A DNA stretch of 64,000 nt. Source: Microbacterium sp. CGR2 (GTDB taxonomy: Bacteria; Actinomycetota; Actinomycetes; Actinomycetales; Microbacteriaceae). The notes beneath the pieces were generated by a model that saw only the letters and a list, made by a program, of their open reading frames with translations, had not been told where the DNA came from and did no database searches. The DNA is taken from positions 2,108,001 to 2,172,000 of the forward strand of contig NZ_RBHX01000001.1 of the NCBI RefSeq assembly GCF_003626735.1, written 5' to 3'. Both the position numbers and the translations under genes were made by a program. Each line of letters opens with the position of its first letter. Position 1 is the stretch's first letter. Positions 7,029 through 16,324 of this stretch are shown here, in pieces.

Positions 7029-8552
7029 TCAGTTCCGAAGCAGCGTCCGCAAAGCCTGGATCGTGTCAGCCTCGGCGGCAGTCTTGTCGGGGCGGTACCC
7101 CTTCACGCGGGCGAAGCGCAGCGCGAGACCGCCGGGGTAGCGCGGTGACTTCTGCACTCCGTCGATCGCGATCTCGACCACGATCTCGGGACGCAGATAG
7201 ACCGTGCCTTGCGTGCGTCGAGTCTCGAACGCCGGGAACGTCTCGGTCTGCCACCGCAGCAGCTCGTCGGTGAGTCCCTTGAACGTCTTGCCGACCATGA
7301 CGAAGCCGCCGGGGTCGCCGAATTCGCCGTCGGGATCAGCGGCGCCCAGGTGAAGGTTCGACAGCCATCCGCTTCGTCGACCCGATCCCCATTCGGCGGC
7401 GAGCACCACCAGGTCGTATGTCAACACCGGCTTCACCTTGACCCAGGACTTGCCTCGTCGGCCGGCGGCATAGGGAGCGTCGAGCGCCTTGACGACCACA
7501 CCTTCGTGCCCGGCCACCAGGGCCTCGCGGGACAGCTGCTCGGCGGCATCCGGATCGGAGGTCACGATCCCCGGCATCCGCCACTCGCCGACCACCCGTG
7601 AGAGTTCGGACAATCGCACGGAGAGCGGTTCGTCGATGAGGTCGCGACCGTCGACGTGCAGCACGTCGAAGAACCACGGCCGGAGGACGAGCTCGCGGGC
7701 GACGTCGGCGCCGAAGCGCGACATCGTCTCTTGGAACGGACGCGGGCCGCCGTCTTCGTCGAGGGACAGGGTCTCGCCGTCGAGGATGAGGTCATCGGCC
7801 GGAAGAGACCGCACGATCTCGACGATCTCAGGGACGCGGTGGGTGATGTCGGCGAGGCTGCGCGTGTAGACCCCCACCTCGTCCCCGTGCCGATGCACCT
7901 GGATGCGGGCGCCGTCGAGTTTGAACTCCACGGATGCCTCGCCGGTGAGCGCCAGCGCAGCGGTGGGCGAGGTCGCCGTAGAAGCCAGCATGGGCAGCAC
8001 CGGCCGCCCCACCTGCAGCCCGACGGCTTCGAGATCGCCGTCGGCGCCGGTGAGCGCGATGCGCGCCGTCTCGCCGAGATCACCCGACATCATCGCCGCA
8101 CGGCGCACGACGGCGGGCACTCGCCCGGAGGCGCGCGCGATGGCATCGAGCAGAACGCCCGAGAGCGCGCCGGTGCGGAGTTCGCCGAGCATCGATCGAG
8201 TCAGGAAGTCCCACTCAGCGGCCGTGGAACGAGCAGCGAGCGCGCCGAGAATACGGCTCCGCCCGGCAGCGGACCCGGTTCCGGATGCCGCGGCCAGGGT
8301 TTCGAGCGAATCGTCGACATCGCCGACGGTCAGGGTCGGGACCTCGGCATGCGACACCTCGAGCGCGGCGATTCCGCGCCATCCGACGCCGAGACGTCCC
8401 TGACGCGGCGCTGCAAGGAGCAGTCCGATGACCGCGTCGATCTCGCTGGCCTCCGCGCGCTCGAGCAGCCGCGCGAGAGCGTCGATCTTGGACAGCCGCG
8501 ACGACGTGGCGGCGACCTCTTCAGTGGTGGAGACGAGCTCGGCGAGCAGCAT
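7029..8552 (-). CDS. ATP-dependent DNA ligase (LigB-type)
   Basis: 507 aa. N-terminal helical DNA-binding domain (1-180), then the nucleotidyltransferase domain with the adenylation motif EFKLDGAR, Lys211 being the AMP-accepting residue, followed by DGETL and the later KVKP motif, and an OB-fold end. This is the Dnl1/LigB type found in actinobacteria alongside the essential NAD ligase; it seals nicks and is usually dispensable. The start at 8552 is supported by GAGAAT ending 6 bp before the ATG, a leaderless arrangement. It diverges from the DUF4132 operon, whose first ATG is 69 bp away. Confidence 0.93.
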   Translation of the reverse strand: MLLAELVSTTEEVAATSSRLSKIDALARLLERAEASEIDAVIGLLLAAPRQGRLGVGWRGIAALEVSHAEVPTLTVGDVDDSLETLAAASGTGSAAGRSRILGALAARSTAAEWDFLTRSMLGELRTGALSGVLLDAIARASGRVPAVVRRAAMMSGDLGETARIALTGADGDLEAVGLQVGRPVLPMLASTATSPTAALALTGEASVEFKLDGARIQVHRHGDEVGVYTRSLADITHRVPEIVEIVRSLPADDLILDGETLSLDEDGGPRPFQETMSRFGADVARELVLRPWFFDVLHVDGRDLIDEPLSVRLSELSRVVGEWRMPGIVTSDPDAAEQLSREALVAGHEGVVVKALDAPYAAGRRGKSWVKVKPVLTYDLVVLAAEWGSGRRSGWLSNLHLGAADPDGEFGDPGGFVMVGKTFKGLTDELLRWQTETFPAFETRRTQGTVYLRPEIVVEIAIDGVQKSPRYPGGLALRFARVKGYRPDKTAAEADTIQALRTLLRN

Positions 8553-8621
8553 CTCTGCATTCTCGCACCGGTCGCCGACATCGCGACCGGCGATGTCTCA
8601 GCCCCATGCCACAATGGGCGG

Positions 8622-9023
8622 ATGATCGTGGAAACCGCGACGCTGGGCACCCGCGCTGACGGCGGCTCACTGACCATTCCCGGTGTCGACGGCGAGCGAT
8701 CGCTGAGGGCTCTGTTGCGCCACCTCGTCGAAACAGAGCTGGCCCGGTACTCGGAGCATCGATCCCGGTCGGCGGTGCTGCAGATTCTGACTCCGGCCGA
8801 TCTCGCGCGCGGCGTCGCGGTGGGGCGCTACGGGCGAGAGCCCCGTTCTCTTCCCGCTCCGCCGGACGCCGAGAACGCTCTGGCGCGTGCTGTCGAGGCG
8901 TTCTCGGACGAACTCTTCTTCGCCTTCCTCGACGATGTCCGGATCACCGGCCTCGACGAGACACTTGTGATCGGGCCCCAGTCCCGTCTTCGACTCGTGC
9001 GCCTCGTCGCTCTGACGGGATAG
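8622..9023 (+). CDS. Unknown 133-aa protein, first gene of the DUF4132 operon
   Basis: I do not recognise this family. The protein is soluble with no signal peptide: a strand-rich N-terminus (TIPGVDGERSLRALLRHLVETEL), a central segment QILTPADLARGVAVGRYG, and an acidic C-terminus ending LVRLVALTG. The ORF extends far upstream over the ligase gene, but CACAAT lies 6 bp before the ATG at 8622, so this is the probable leaderless start. The next gene starts 7 bp after the stop and encodes a giant DUF4132-type protein, so the pair is likely one operon and the small protein a partner or regulator of the large one. Confidence 0.7.
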   Translation: MIVETATLGTRADGGSLTIPGVDGERSLRALLRHLVETELARYSEHRSRSAVLQILTPADLARGVAVGRYGREPRSLPAPPDAENALARAVEAFSDELFFAFLDDVRITGLDETLVIGPQSRLRLVRLVALTG

Positions 9024-9030
9024 GGAAACA

Positions 9031-12000
9031 TTGCTCACTGCAGAACAGGCCAGAGAAGAACTGAGCAAGTACTGCTCCTGCGACGGGAGAGAGCGACGCG
9101 CGGTCCGTGCGCAAGGGTGGGGTGCACCCCGCCTGGCTCGTCGCATCGAGAAGAATCTCAACGACCGAAGCGGTGCTCACGACTCGGAGGCGGCGGCCCT
9201 CGTGCGACGCGAAGCAGAGGAGATCGCTGTCGACCTCGATGCTGCATCCGAACGCGAACGGATCAAGGTCTTCAAGGCGCTGGCGCCTCATCTCGCGAGA
9301 GAACTGGCGCATTGGTGGGAATGGTCGAGGTCGCGGCCGTATCGACAAGGCTGGTACCACCGTCCGTACCGATCGTCGGATGCCGCACGCACCCGCCCGG
9401 CGCGATGGGCGACGCTGTCCACGCTGATCCATCACGCGACCCACTACCCCCAGCCGATCGAGTGGCATGCGACGTGGTTGATTCATTTCTCGAATGACCT
9501 GGCGCTCGGCGAGCTTCTTGCATCGTCTGCGGACGCGGGGAACGACACCGTCCGGCGGACACTCGTCGAGAGCGTGACGGGCGCGCACCCCACCGCGGGC
9601 CCGTCCAAGCCGGCATATCTCGCATTGTTGGCTGTTCGGGACCGTGATGCCTGGGACGTCGTCGTGCAACAGCTGCTCGCGGCCGCGCGCGCGGAAGGAC
9701 TGCGTCAGACGATCCTCGAGACCGCCGACCAGGCACACCCCGACGCACTCGCGTACGTCCTCGAGGTCGTCGTAGTGAACGACCTCGTCCGGTTCTCCAG
9801 CTCGATCCGCACCCTGTCGACCTGGGTGGGTGAAGAGCTGACCACGGAGAACTCGAGTGAGGTGGCGGCGGCCTTCGCAGCGCTCGCACGATTCACACGT
9901 CGCCCTCCTTCCATCGGCGATCTCGGCTCTGCCGCGCCGATCGAGGTCTTTCTCGGATTGTGGGCGCTCGCCGCGCGTGACGTCGACATCGCCGTCGCAG
10001 CGGCAGCCAGCCTGGTTCACGACGCGGACCCGGTTCGCCGGCTCGCAGCGACTCGGGTGCTCGTCGATCTTCACGATCCGGCGGCGGCCGATCCCCTGAC
10101 GGTTGCGCTCGCTGACGCCGACCTGCGGGTTTTCGCGTCGGCGCTGTCGGCGTGGCCGGTTCGTCGCGGCGAGGCATACGGAGTCATGCCCTTCACGGAA
10201 GGAATCCGCTCGACGCTGCAGCTCCGCGTGGATCAACTGGGCGACGCGCAGAAGGCCGACACCGGCATCTCTGTGCCGCGGATGGTCGAGGTGAGCAGAC
10301 CGCACGTCGTCGATGTGCTCGCTGCGTACTCAGGTGATGCAGAGATCGACCTCGAGGGAGCCTCGGCCGAGGCCCGTCGCGCTGCGGCGATTCGATACGG
10401 GAAGAATCCGTCGCAGTACCGGGCGCAGCTACTCACCCTGGCGCTGGATGTTTCACAGAGTGTTCGGTGGGAAGCGCGTCGAGCACTCGACCTGGAGACC
10501 ATCACCACCGAGGAGGCGCTGACCCTGGAGCAGGCGCTCACACGGAACGCCACCGACGTGAGGAAGACAGCGCTGCGCCTCTTGCTTCGGCAGTCGCCGG
10601 AGAACCTGGAAGCCAGCGTGAAGCGGCTGCGAGCGGGCAAGCCCACTCAGCGACGCGCGGCCGACGAGCTGGGTGCGATCTCCGGCCCCGCAAACGAGGA
10701 GAGCGTCGCAGGTCAGCCTGACGCACCCGCCAGCGCGGCAGCCGCGCGGTCCGGTCGTGGAGGCGTGGCCGAGACCACGCAGGACGTGGACGATCGTCCT
10801 CCGCTTCTGAGGTTCGGTGTGGAAGACAGAACGCCAGCCGTCCGCCCGGTCGCACCCCTTCGCTCGCGGTGGGCGGAGTACCACCCCGGGGCACGCCGCA
10901 TCTGGCAGTCGTTGGGTGCGTGGTTGGCGGAGCATGCGAACGTCGAGGTGCAGACGCGCAGAGGCGTCGAACTGTTAGCGAACATCACGAGCATCGGTCT
11001 CAACGGCGATGGTTCCATGCCCGTCGCCGAATTGATCGACCCTTGGTGGGAACGCATCCGCCCAGGACTCGTCGACGGAGGAGTCGAACTCGTCCTGCTC
11101 CGTCTGTTGAGGGCGGATCAAGAACGCATGGGTATGCGGGTGCTGGGCGACATCGGTCGTGACCGCGGGGATCTGACAGGTTCTCTGCGGCTGGAGCTCA
11201 TCGAGCACCTCGCGCGCCGCGAGTGGCGAAAGAGTTGGGCGGAGCCCGTTCTGGATCTCATCGCCCTCGCTGCGTCGGAGTTGTCGACGGACCGCCTGAT
11301 CCATCCAGGGACCGTGCAATTCGACGACCATCGCGAACGTGTCGGCAAAGATGGTCGAGAAGGTGGACCGTTGTTCCTGGGGGCGCCTGACTATCTCGAC
11401 CCGGCGGCGCTCGACGACAAGCAACTCGATCGTCTGTGGCGGATGCTGCGTTTCGTCGACGAGCCGGAGGGCGCCGTAGACCAGTGGACTGCACCCAAGG
11501 TCGAGCTGCGCCAACCGTCGAGCTGGGGTGCAGTCGACCAGTACGTCGACCAGCCGTTCCGGTTCCGACCGCCGTTGAAGGTCGTCCTCGAGGCTTTCGA
11601 TCGTGGCCTCGCGACTCGGGCCGACCTCGTCGATCATGTCTTCACCCGCCCTGCGCTGCGGTGCGAACCCCGCGCCGCCGAGCGAAATCCTCTCGAGGCG
11701 TTCAGCGGGATCGTCTCGGCACAGCCGGCGACGCAAGCCGTCGTCGAAGGCATGCAACGCGCGGTGGTCGAACTCGAACTCCTGCGGGGCGACCACGAGA
11801 CGCCCTACTCCACCATGGCGATGTCCCTCGAACGGGCGACCGGTTCGGAGACCCTTGCCGCGGTACTTCGGGCGTTGGGTCGCCGCCCCTTCGTGCGAAC
11901 CCGCCTCTATGCCCACGAACGCGAGAGCGTGTTCTCGCATCTCGTGCGGATTCACCATCCGGCATCCGACGAATCGGCCGAATCCATCGCGCGGGCATTC

Positions 12001-13860
12001 GCCGGGTCGCAGATCCCGGAGAGCCGAGTCATCGAGACGGCCATGTTCGCGCCGCAGTGGGCGGAGCTGTTCGAACAGCACTTGGGATGGCCTGGGTTCG
12101 CTGACGCCGTCTGGTGGGTGCACGCTCACACTCCCGTCGACACGTACGACATCAGCGCCGTCATCCGCGCCGAGCGATCCCGAGAGATCAACCAGCGGAC
12201 GCCGGTCTCCTTCGAGGACCGCGAGCGAGGATGCGCCGACGCCGAGTGGTTCCACCGCCTGCACGCCGATCTGGGCGACGATCGACTGGATCGCGTACTC
12301 AAGGCGGCGAAGTATGCGTCGAAGGCGGGGGAACAGAAGCAAGCCGAGCTCTTCGCGCACGCGCTGCGCGGGCGGGTCAGCGAAGATGAACTGCTCGCGC
12401 GCATGCACGACAAGCGCCATCAGGATGCCGTGCGGGCCTATGGGCTGCTGCCGCTGAACGGCGAACGGGGTCAGCTGCTGCGCCGGTACGAGGTGCTCCG
12501 CGCCTTCGTGAGCACCGGGAAGACGACCGGCCCGCAGCGCCGTGCGACCGAGACGGCGGCCGTCCACACGGCGCTCGAGAATCTTGCTCGCACTGCTGGC
12601 TACCGCGATCCGCAGCGGCTGATCTGGGCGATGGAGGCGAGGGCCGGTGAAGATCTCAGCCGCGGTGCCGTCACTGCCGTCGACGACGATCTGACGGTCA
12701 GTCTGACGATCGACGATTTCGGCATGCCCGAGGTCGCAGTGGACCGTGCGGGCAAGTCATTGGCGACCGTGCCCGCCAAGAGTCGAAAGGTCGAGGGGAT
12801 CGCCGCTCTGACGAGTCGCGCTCGTGACCTCAAGAAGCAAGCCCAGCGCGTGCGTGTCTCACTGGAAGCCGCGTGCGTGCTCGGCGATGTCATCGACGCA
12901 GGCGAGCTCGCACTTCTCCAAGCGCACCCGATCCTCGGCCGCATGTTGTCCGACGTCGTGATGGTCGATGCGGAAGGTCGCGTCGGGTTCCTCAGTTCCG
13001 GGGGCGACGAGCTTGTCCGCGCGGACGATTTCGCTTTCCGTCCCGCAGGGGGCCTGCGCATCGCCCATCCTCTGGACCTGCTGGCGAGCGGCGACTGGCC
13101 CGAGCTGCAGCACGCTGTGATGACCCGCGGTCGCCCTCAGCCGTTCAAGCAGGTGTTCCGCGAACTCTACGTCCTCAACGAGAACGAGAAGACCGAGCAG
13201 GGGATCTCCTCACGGCGCTACGTCGGGCATCAACTCTCGTCCAGACGCGCGGCGGGCGTCTTCATCTCCCGGGGCTGGGTCAGGGAGTACGGGTTCGGCT
13301 ACGAACGCACATTCCACAACGAGAAAGTCACTGCCTTCTGCAATATGTCCGGCGGGTGGGGCACTGCTGCCGAAGTCGAGGAGGCCGCCGTCGATGACGT
13401 GCGCTTCGGTCATGCGGGTTCCTACCGCGCGCTCCCGTTGGCAGATGTGCCCCCTCGCGTGTTCTCCGAGACGATGCGCGATCTCGATCTGGTGGTGTCG
13501 GTCGCGCACGAGAGTGGCGTCGATCCCGAGAGCTCTGAAGCCAGTATCGAGATGCGCCGGCGCCTCGTCGATGAGACCTGCGGGCTTCTCGGGCTCCAGA
13601 ACGTCGAGGTCGACGGTCACCACGCTCGAGTGAAGGGCGCCCTCGGCACGTACTCCGTGCATCTGGGGTCCGGTATCGTGCACCGGATTCCGGGGAACAC
13701 GCTCTTCATCATCCCGGTGAGCGCACAGCACCGGGGGCGCGTCTTCCTTCCGTTCGTCGATGACGATCCACGCACTGCGGAGATCGTGTCGAAGGTCGTG
13801 ATGCTGTCGCGCGACAGCAAGATCACCGACCCGACGATCCTGAGCCAGATCGTTCGCTGA
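9031..13860 (+). CDS. 1609-aa helical-repeat protein with DUF4132/DUF5724-type C-terminal region
   Basis: One of the largest genes here. Residues about 60-700 are Ala/Leu-rich helical repeats resembling HEAT repeats (for example VRRLAATRVLVDLHDPAAADPLTVAL). Residues about 1290-1480 contain the block QPFKQVFRELYVLNENE, RRYVGHQLSSRRAAGVF and FHNEKVTAFCNM that I associate with DUF4132; the end (GALGTYSVHLGSGIVHR) resembles DUF7737. The E. coli relatives YehI and MolR are also of unclear function. No signal or membrane segment. The start is a TTG at 9031 preceded by AGGGA; this is a weak start and may be mis-set by a few codons. Confidence 0.75.
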   Translation: MLTAEQAREELSKYCSCDGRERRAVRAQGWGAPRLARRIEKNLNDRSGAHDSEAAALVRREAEEIAVDLDAASERERIKVFKALAPHLARELAHWWEWSRSRPYRQGWYHRPYRSSDAARTRPARWATLSTLIHHATHYPQPIEWHATWLIHFSNDLALGELLASSADAGNDTVRRTLVESVTGAHPTAGPSKPAYLALLAVRDRDAWDVVVQQLLAAARAEGLRQTILETADQAHPDALAYVLEVVVVNDLVRFSSSIRTLSTWVGEELTTENSSEVAAAFAALARFTRRPPSIGDLGSAAPIEVFLGLWALAARDVDIAVAAAASLVHDADPVRRLAATRVLVDLHDPAAADPLTVALADADLRVFASALSAWPVRRGEAYGVMPFTEGIRSTLQLRVDQLGDAQKADTGISVPRMVEVSRPHVVDVLAAYSGDAEIDLEGASAEARRAAAIRYGKNPSQYRAQLLTLALDVSQSVRWEARRALDLETITTEEALTLEQALTRNATDVRKTALRLLLRQSPENLEASVKRLRAGKPTQRRAADELGAISGPANEESVAGQPDAPASAAAARSGRGGVAETTQDVDDRPPLLRFGVEDRTPAVRPVAPLRSRWAEYHPGARRIWQSLGAWLAEHANVEVQTRRGVELLANITSIGLNGDGSMPVAELIDPWWERIRPGLVDGGVELVLLRLLRADQERMGMRVLGDIGRDRGDLTGSLRLELIEHLARREWRKSWAEPVLDLIALAASELSTDRLIHPGTVQFDDHRERVGKDGREGGPLFLGAPDYLDPAALDDKQLDRLWRMLRFVDEPEGAVDQWTAPKVELRQPSSWGAVDQYVDQPFRFRPPLKVVLEAFDRGLATRADLVDHVFTRPALRCEPRAAERNPLEAFSGIVSAQPATQAVVEGMQRAVVELELLRGDHETPYSTMAMSLERATGSETLAAVLRALGRRPFVRTRLYAHERESVFSHLVRIHHPASDESAESIARAFAGSQIPESRVIETAMFAPQWAELFEQHLGWPGFADAVWWVHAHTPVDTYDISAVIRAERSREINQRTPVSFEDRERGCADAEWFHRLHADLGDDRLDRVLKAAKYASKAGEQKQAELFAHALRGRVSEDELLARMHDKRHQDAVRAYGLLPLNGERGQLLRRYEVLRAFVSTGKTTGPQRRATETAAVHTALENLARTAGYRDPQRLIWAMEARAGEDLSRGAVTAVDDDLTVSLTIDDFGMPEVAVDRAGKSLATVPAKSRKVEGIAALTSRARDLKKQAQRVRVSLEAACVLGDVIDAGELALLQAHPILGRMLSDVVMVDAEGRVGFLSSGGDELVRADDFAFRPAGGLRIAHPLDLLASGDWPELQHAVMTRGRPQPFKQVFRELYVLNENEKTEQGISSRRYVGHQLSSRRAAGVFISRGWVREYGFGYERTFHNEKVTAFCNMSGGWGTAAEVEEAAVDDVRFGHAGSYRALPLADVPPRVFSETMRDLDLVVSVAHESGVDPESSEASIEMRRRLVDETCGLLGLQNVEVDGHHARVKGALGTYSVHLGSGIVHRIPGNTLFIIPVSAQHRGRVFLPFVDDDPRTAEIVSKVVMLSRDSKITDPTILSQIVR

Positions 13861-13875
13861 ACCGCGGTCGCAGCG

Positions 13876-14646
13876 TCAGCGCCCGCGGAACTCCGGCTTC
13901 CGCTTCTCCTGGAACGCCGCGAAGCCCTCGCGGTAGTCGTCCGTGTCGCGGAGGGCCGCCTGTGCGGCGTTCTCGATGTCCACGGCGTCCCACAGCGACA
14001 GCCGCTCTTCCCGCATCCGTGCGACCAGGTCTTTACTGGTGCGGAAAGCGGCGGTGGCTCCGCGTGCGGCGGTGGCAGCGGCATCCGTCGTCGCCGCTAC
14101 GACCTGGTCGTCGGGGAAGACCCGTGAGAAGAGCCCGGAAGCCGCCGCCTCGGCTCCGCTCATGAGCCGGCCCGTGTAGATGAGGTCGAGCGTCTTGTGC
14201 GCGCCGAGCCGCTCCAGGAAGAGCGCGTGCCCGCCGGAGTCGAGTGTCGCTCCGAGCGCGGCGAACGGTGACCCGATCTTGGCGGACTCCGCGACGTATA
14301 CGACATCGGTGGCGATGAGGAGCCCGAGACCGACACCCAGGCACGCGCCGTGTGCCGCCGCGAAGGTGGGTGCCGGGAAACGCGACATCCGCTGCAGCAG
14401 CGGTGTCACGAGCCCGCCGAGGTATCCCATCACATCGTCGTCTCGCGGATCGACGCCGGAGATGTCGCGTCCGGCGCAGAACGCCCTGCCCTCGCCGCGG
14501 AGCACCAGGGCCCGGACGGCAGCGGCCTCAGCATCCGCGTACGCCGCCCCGAGGTCGCGGAGCGCCTGCTCGTCGAGAGAGTTCAGCTTCGCCGGCGCGT
14601 TCAGCACGACCGTGGCGACGTCATCGGCGATGGTGAGATCGATCAT
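13876..14646 (-). CDS. paaG: Enoyl-CoA hydratase/isomerase, PaaG-like
   Basis: 256 aa crotonase fold: CoA-binding FCAGRDISG (about 60-70), oxyanion segment AHGACLGVGLGL, and the C-terminal FQEKRKPEFRGR typical of hydratases. Right behind paaE in the epoxidase operon, its likely job is to convert ring-1,2-epoxyphenylacetyl-CoA to the oxepin form, the PaaG reaction. A crotonase paralogue in the second operon (30748) has the glutamate of a true hydratase and suits PaaF better. ATG 14646 lies 14 bp after paaE. The assignment as PaaG rather than another crotonase rests on context. Confidence 0.75.
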   Translation of the reverse strand: MIDLTIADDVATVVLNAPAKLNSLDEQALRDLGAAYADAEAAAVRALVLRGEGRAFCAGRDISGVDPRDDDVMGYLGGLVTPLLQRMSRFPAPTFAAAHGACLGVGLGLLIATDVVYVAESAKIGSPFAALGATLDSGGHALFLERLGAHKTLDLIYTGRLMSGAEAAASGLFSRVFPDDQVVAATTDAAATAARGATAAFRTSKDLVARMREERLSLWDAVDIENAAQAALRDTDDYREGFAAFQEKRKPEFRGR

Positions 14647-14660
14647 GCGGGCCTCCGGGA

Positions 14661-15824
14661 TCAGACGTCGTAGTCGACGACCAGGTGGTCGCTGGTGGGG
14701 TGCGACTGGCAGGTGAGCACGTAGCCGCGTTCGAGCTCGTCCGGTTCGAGGGCGTAGTTCTCGGTCATGGTGACACTGCCTTCGACCACCCGGGCGCGGC
14801 AGGTGCCGCAGACGCCGCCCGCACACGCGAACGGTGCGTCCGGACGCACGCGCAACGCCGCGTTGAGCACCGATTCGTGAGCGTCGACCGGGCTCTCCAC
14901 CGTGGATGAGACGCCGTCGAGGTTCACTTCGATGCGGACCGTCTTCGCACCGGCGCGCGCCTGCACCCGTCGCGCCGCACGCAGGGGCTCGTCGCCCGTC
15001 GTGAACAGTTCGAACCGCACATGCTCAGGCGGCACCCCGGCATCGGAGAGCACCGCCCGGCACAGATCCACCAGCGCCAGGGGTCCGCAGAGGAACCACT
15101 CATCGACGCTGGTCGGATCGATCAGAGCGTCGAGGATGGTCCGCAGCTTCTGCTCGTCGATCCGGCCGGAGAGGACGGGGGCGGTGCGTTGCTCGCGCGA
15201 GAGGACATGGTGCAGGGCGACGCGCGTCGGGTAGCGGTCCTTGAGATCGGCGAGGTCGTCGAGGAACATCACATCGAGCGTCGAACGGTTCGTGTAGAGC
15301 AGGGTGAATCGCGAGCTCGACGACCGGCTCAGGACCGTGTGCGCCAGGGCCATCAACGGCGTGATGCCGGATCCGGCCGCGATGCCGACCACGTGTCGGT
15401 TGTCGAGCTCATCGAGACCGGACGTGAATGTGCCCTGGGGACTCATCACATCGATCGGGAAACCCGGATGCAGCCCGGTCTGGGCCCAGGATGAGAACAG
15501 CCCACCCTCATCGCGCTTCACCGCGACGCTGAGTCGAGTGGGCCTCCCGTCGTCGCGCTGCTCCGGGGCGCGACACAGCGAATACGAGCGGCGCACTTCG
15601 GTGCCCTCGAGTGTCAGGCGCAGCGCCACGTACTGACCCGGAAGGTAGTCGTAGTCGTCGGCGAGATCAGCGGGTACCGCGAACGTCACCTCGACCGAAG
15701 AGTCGGTCAGGGGCCGTACTTCCTCGACGGTGAGCGTATGGAAGCGGGCGCGCCGGCGCGTGCCCGTCTCGCGAAGGCGGGAGGAAGCCGACGGCTGGGC
15801 GCGTGCGGAGGTGAAGAGCGACAT
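14661..15824 (-). CDS. paaE: Phenylacetyl-CoA epoxidase reductase PaaE
   Basis: 387 aa. N-terminal ferredoxin-NADP reductase module with FAD motif RRSYSLC (about 91-97) and NADP segment GIAAGSGITPLMAL, then a C-terminal plant-type 2Fe-2S domain with CAGGVCGTC and a distal Cys (VLTCQSH). It passes electrons from NADPH through FAD and 2Fe-2S to the PaaAC di-iron oxygenase. The start ATG overlaps the paaD stop by 1 bp, and no other start is as well placed. Confidence 0.95.
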   Translation of the reverse strand: MSLFTSARAQPSASSRLRETGTRRRARFHTLTVEEVRPLTDSSVEVTFAVPADLADDYDYLPGQYVALRLTLEGTEVRRSYSLCRAPEQRDDGRPTRLSVAVKRDEGGLFSSWAQTGLHPGFPIDVMSPQGTFTSGLDELDNRHVVGIAAGSGITPLMALAHTVLSRSSSSRFTLLYTNRSTLDVMFLDDLADLKDRYPTRVALHHVLSREQRTAPVLSGRIDEQKLRTILDALIDPTSVDEWFLCGPLALVDLCRAVLSDAGVPPEHVRFELFTTGDEPLRAARRVQARAGAKTVRIEVNLDGVSSTVESPVDAHESVLNAALRVRPDAPFACAGGVCGTCRARVVEGSVTMTENYALEPDELERGYVLTCQSHPTSDHLVVDYDV

Positions 15825-16324
15825 CAATGCACCTTGAAGTGGTCGAACGGCTCGAGGCAGGCGCGACACTCGAACAACGATTTGCAGGAGGTCGACCCGA
15901 AACGCGACACCTCTCGGGTGTCGAGGGAGCCGCACCGGGGACAGCGCACGCTCAGACCCACGCGGATCGGACCGGTCGAGACGGCCGCGCGACCGGTCGG
16001 CGGCGCGATGCCGTAGGCGGCGAGCTTCTGCTTTCCCGCATCCGACATCCAGTCCGTCGTCCACGCGGGGGAGAGCACCAGGCGCACCTCGACCCGCGCG
16101 TATCCCGCTGCGGTGAGCGCGAGGATCACGTCGTCGCGGATCGTGTCCATGGCGGGGCACCCGCTGTAGGTGGGGGTGATGTCGACGCGCACCCCGTCGC
16201 CGTCGGCTTCGACGGATCGAAGCACCCCGAGATCCTCGATCGTGAGCACCGGCACCTCCGGGTCGGGGATGGCGGCCGCGATGCGCCAGGCGCGCGTTTC
16301 GTCTCGGGTGCGGCGAATCACCAT
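15824..16324 (-). CDS. paaD: PaaD, phenylacetyl-CoA epoxidase Fe-S maturation protein
   Basis: 166 aa. N-terminal DUF59/MIP18 domain (IPDPEVPVLTIEDLGVLRSV, then TPTYSGCPAMD with its reactive Cys) and a C-terminal zinc-ribbon-like part with four cysteines (CPRCGS, CKSLFECRACLEPFDHFK). PaaD is needed for epoxidase activity, probably in iron-sulfur assembly of PaaE. The zinc-binding tail that replaces extra sequence in other MIP18 proteins is intact. It overlaps paaC and paaE by a few bases. Confidence 0.93.
   Translation of the reverse strand: MVIRRTRDETRAWRIAAAIPDPEVPVLTIEDLGVLRSVEADGDGVRVDITPTYSGCPAMDTIRDDVILALTAAGYARVEVRLVLSPAWTTDWMSDAGKQKLAAYGIAPPTGRAAVSTGPIRVGLSVRCPRCGSLDTREVSRFGSTSCKSLFECRACLEPFDHFKVH

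Noticed and set aside
10975..12567. 530-aa minus-strand ORF inside the DUF4132 gene
   Set aside because: No domain; it is an antisense frame caused by GC codon bias.
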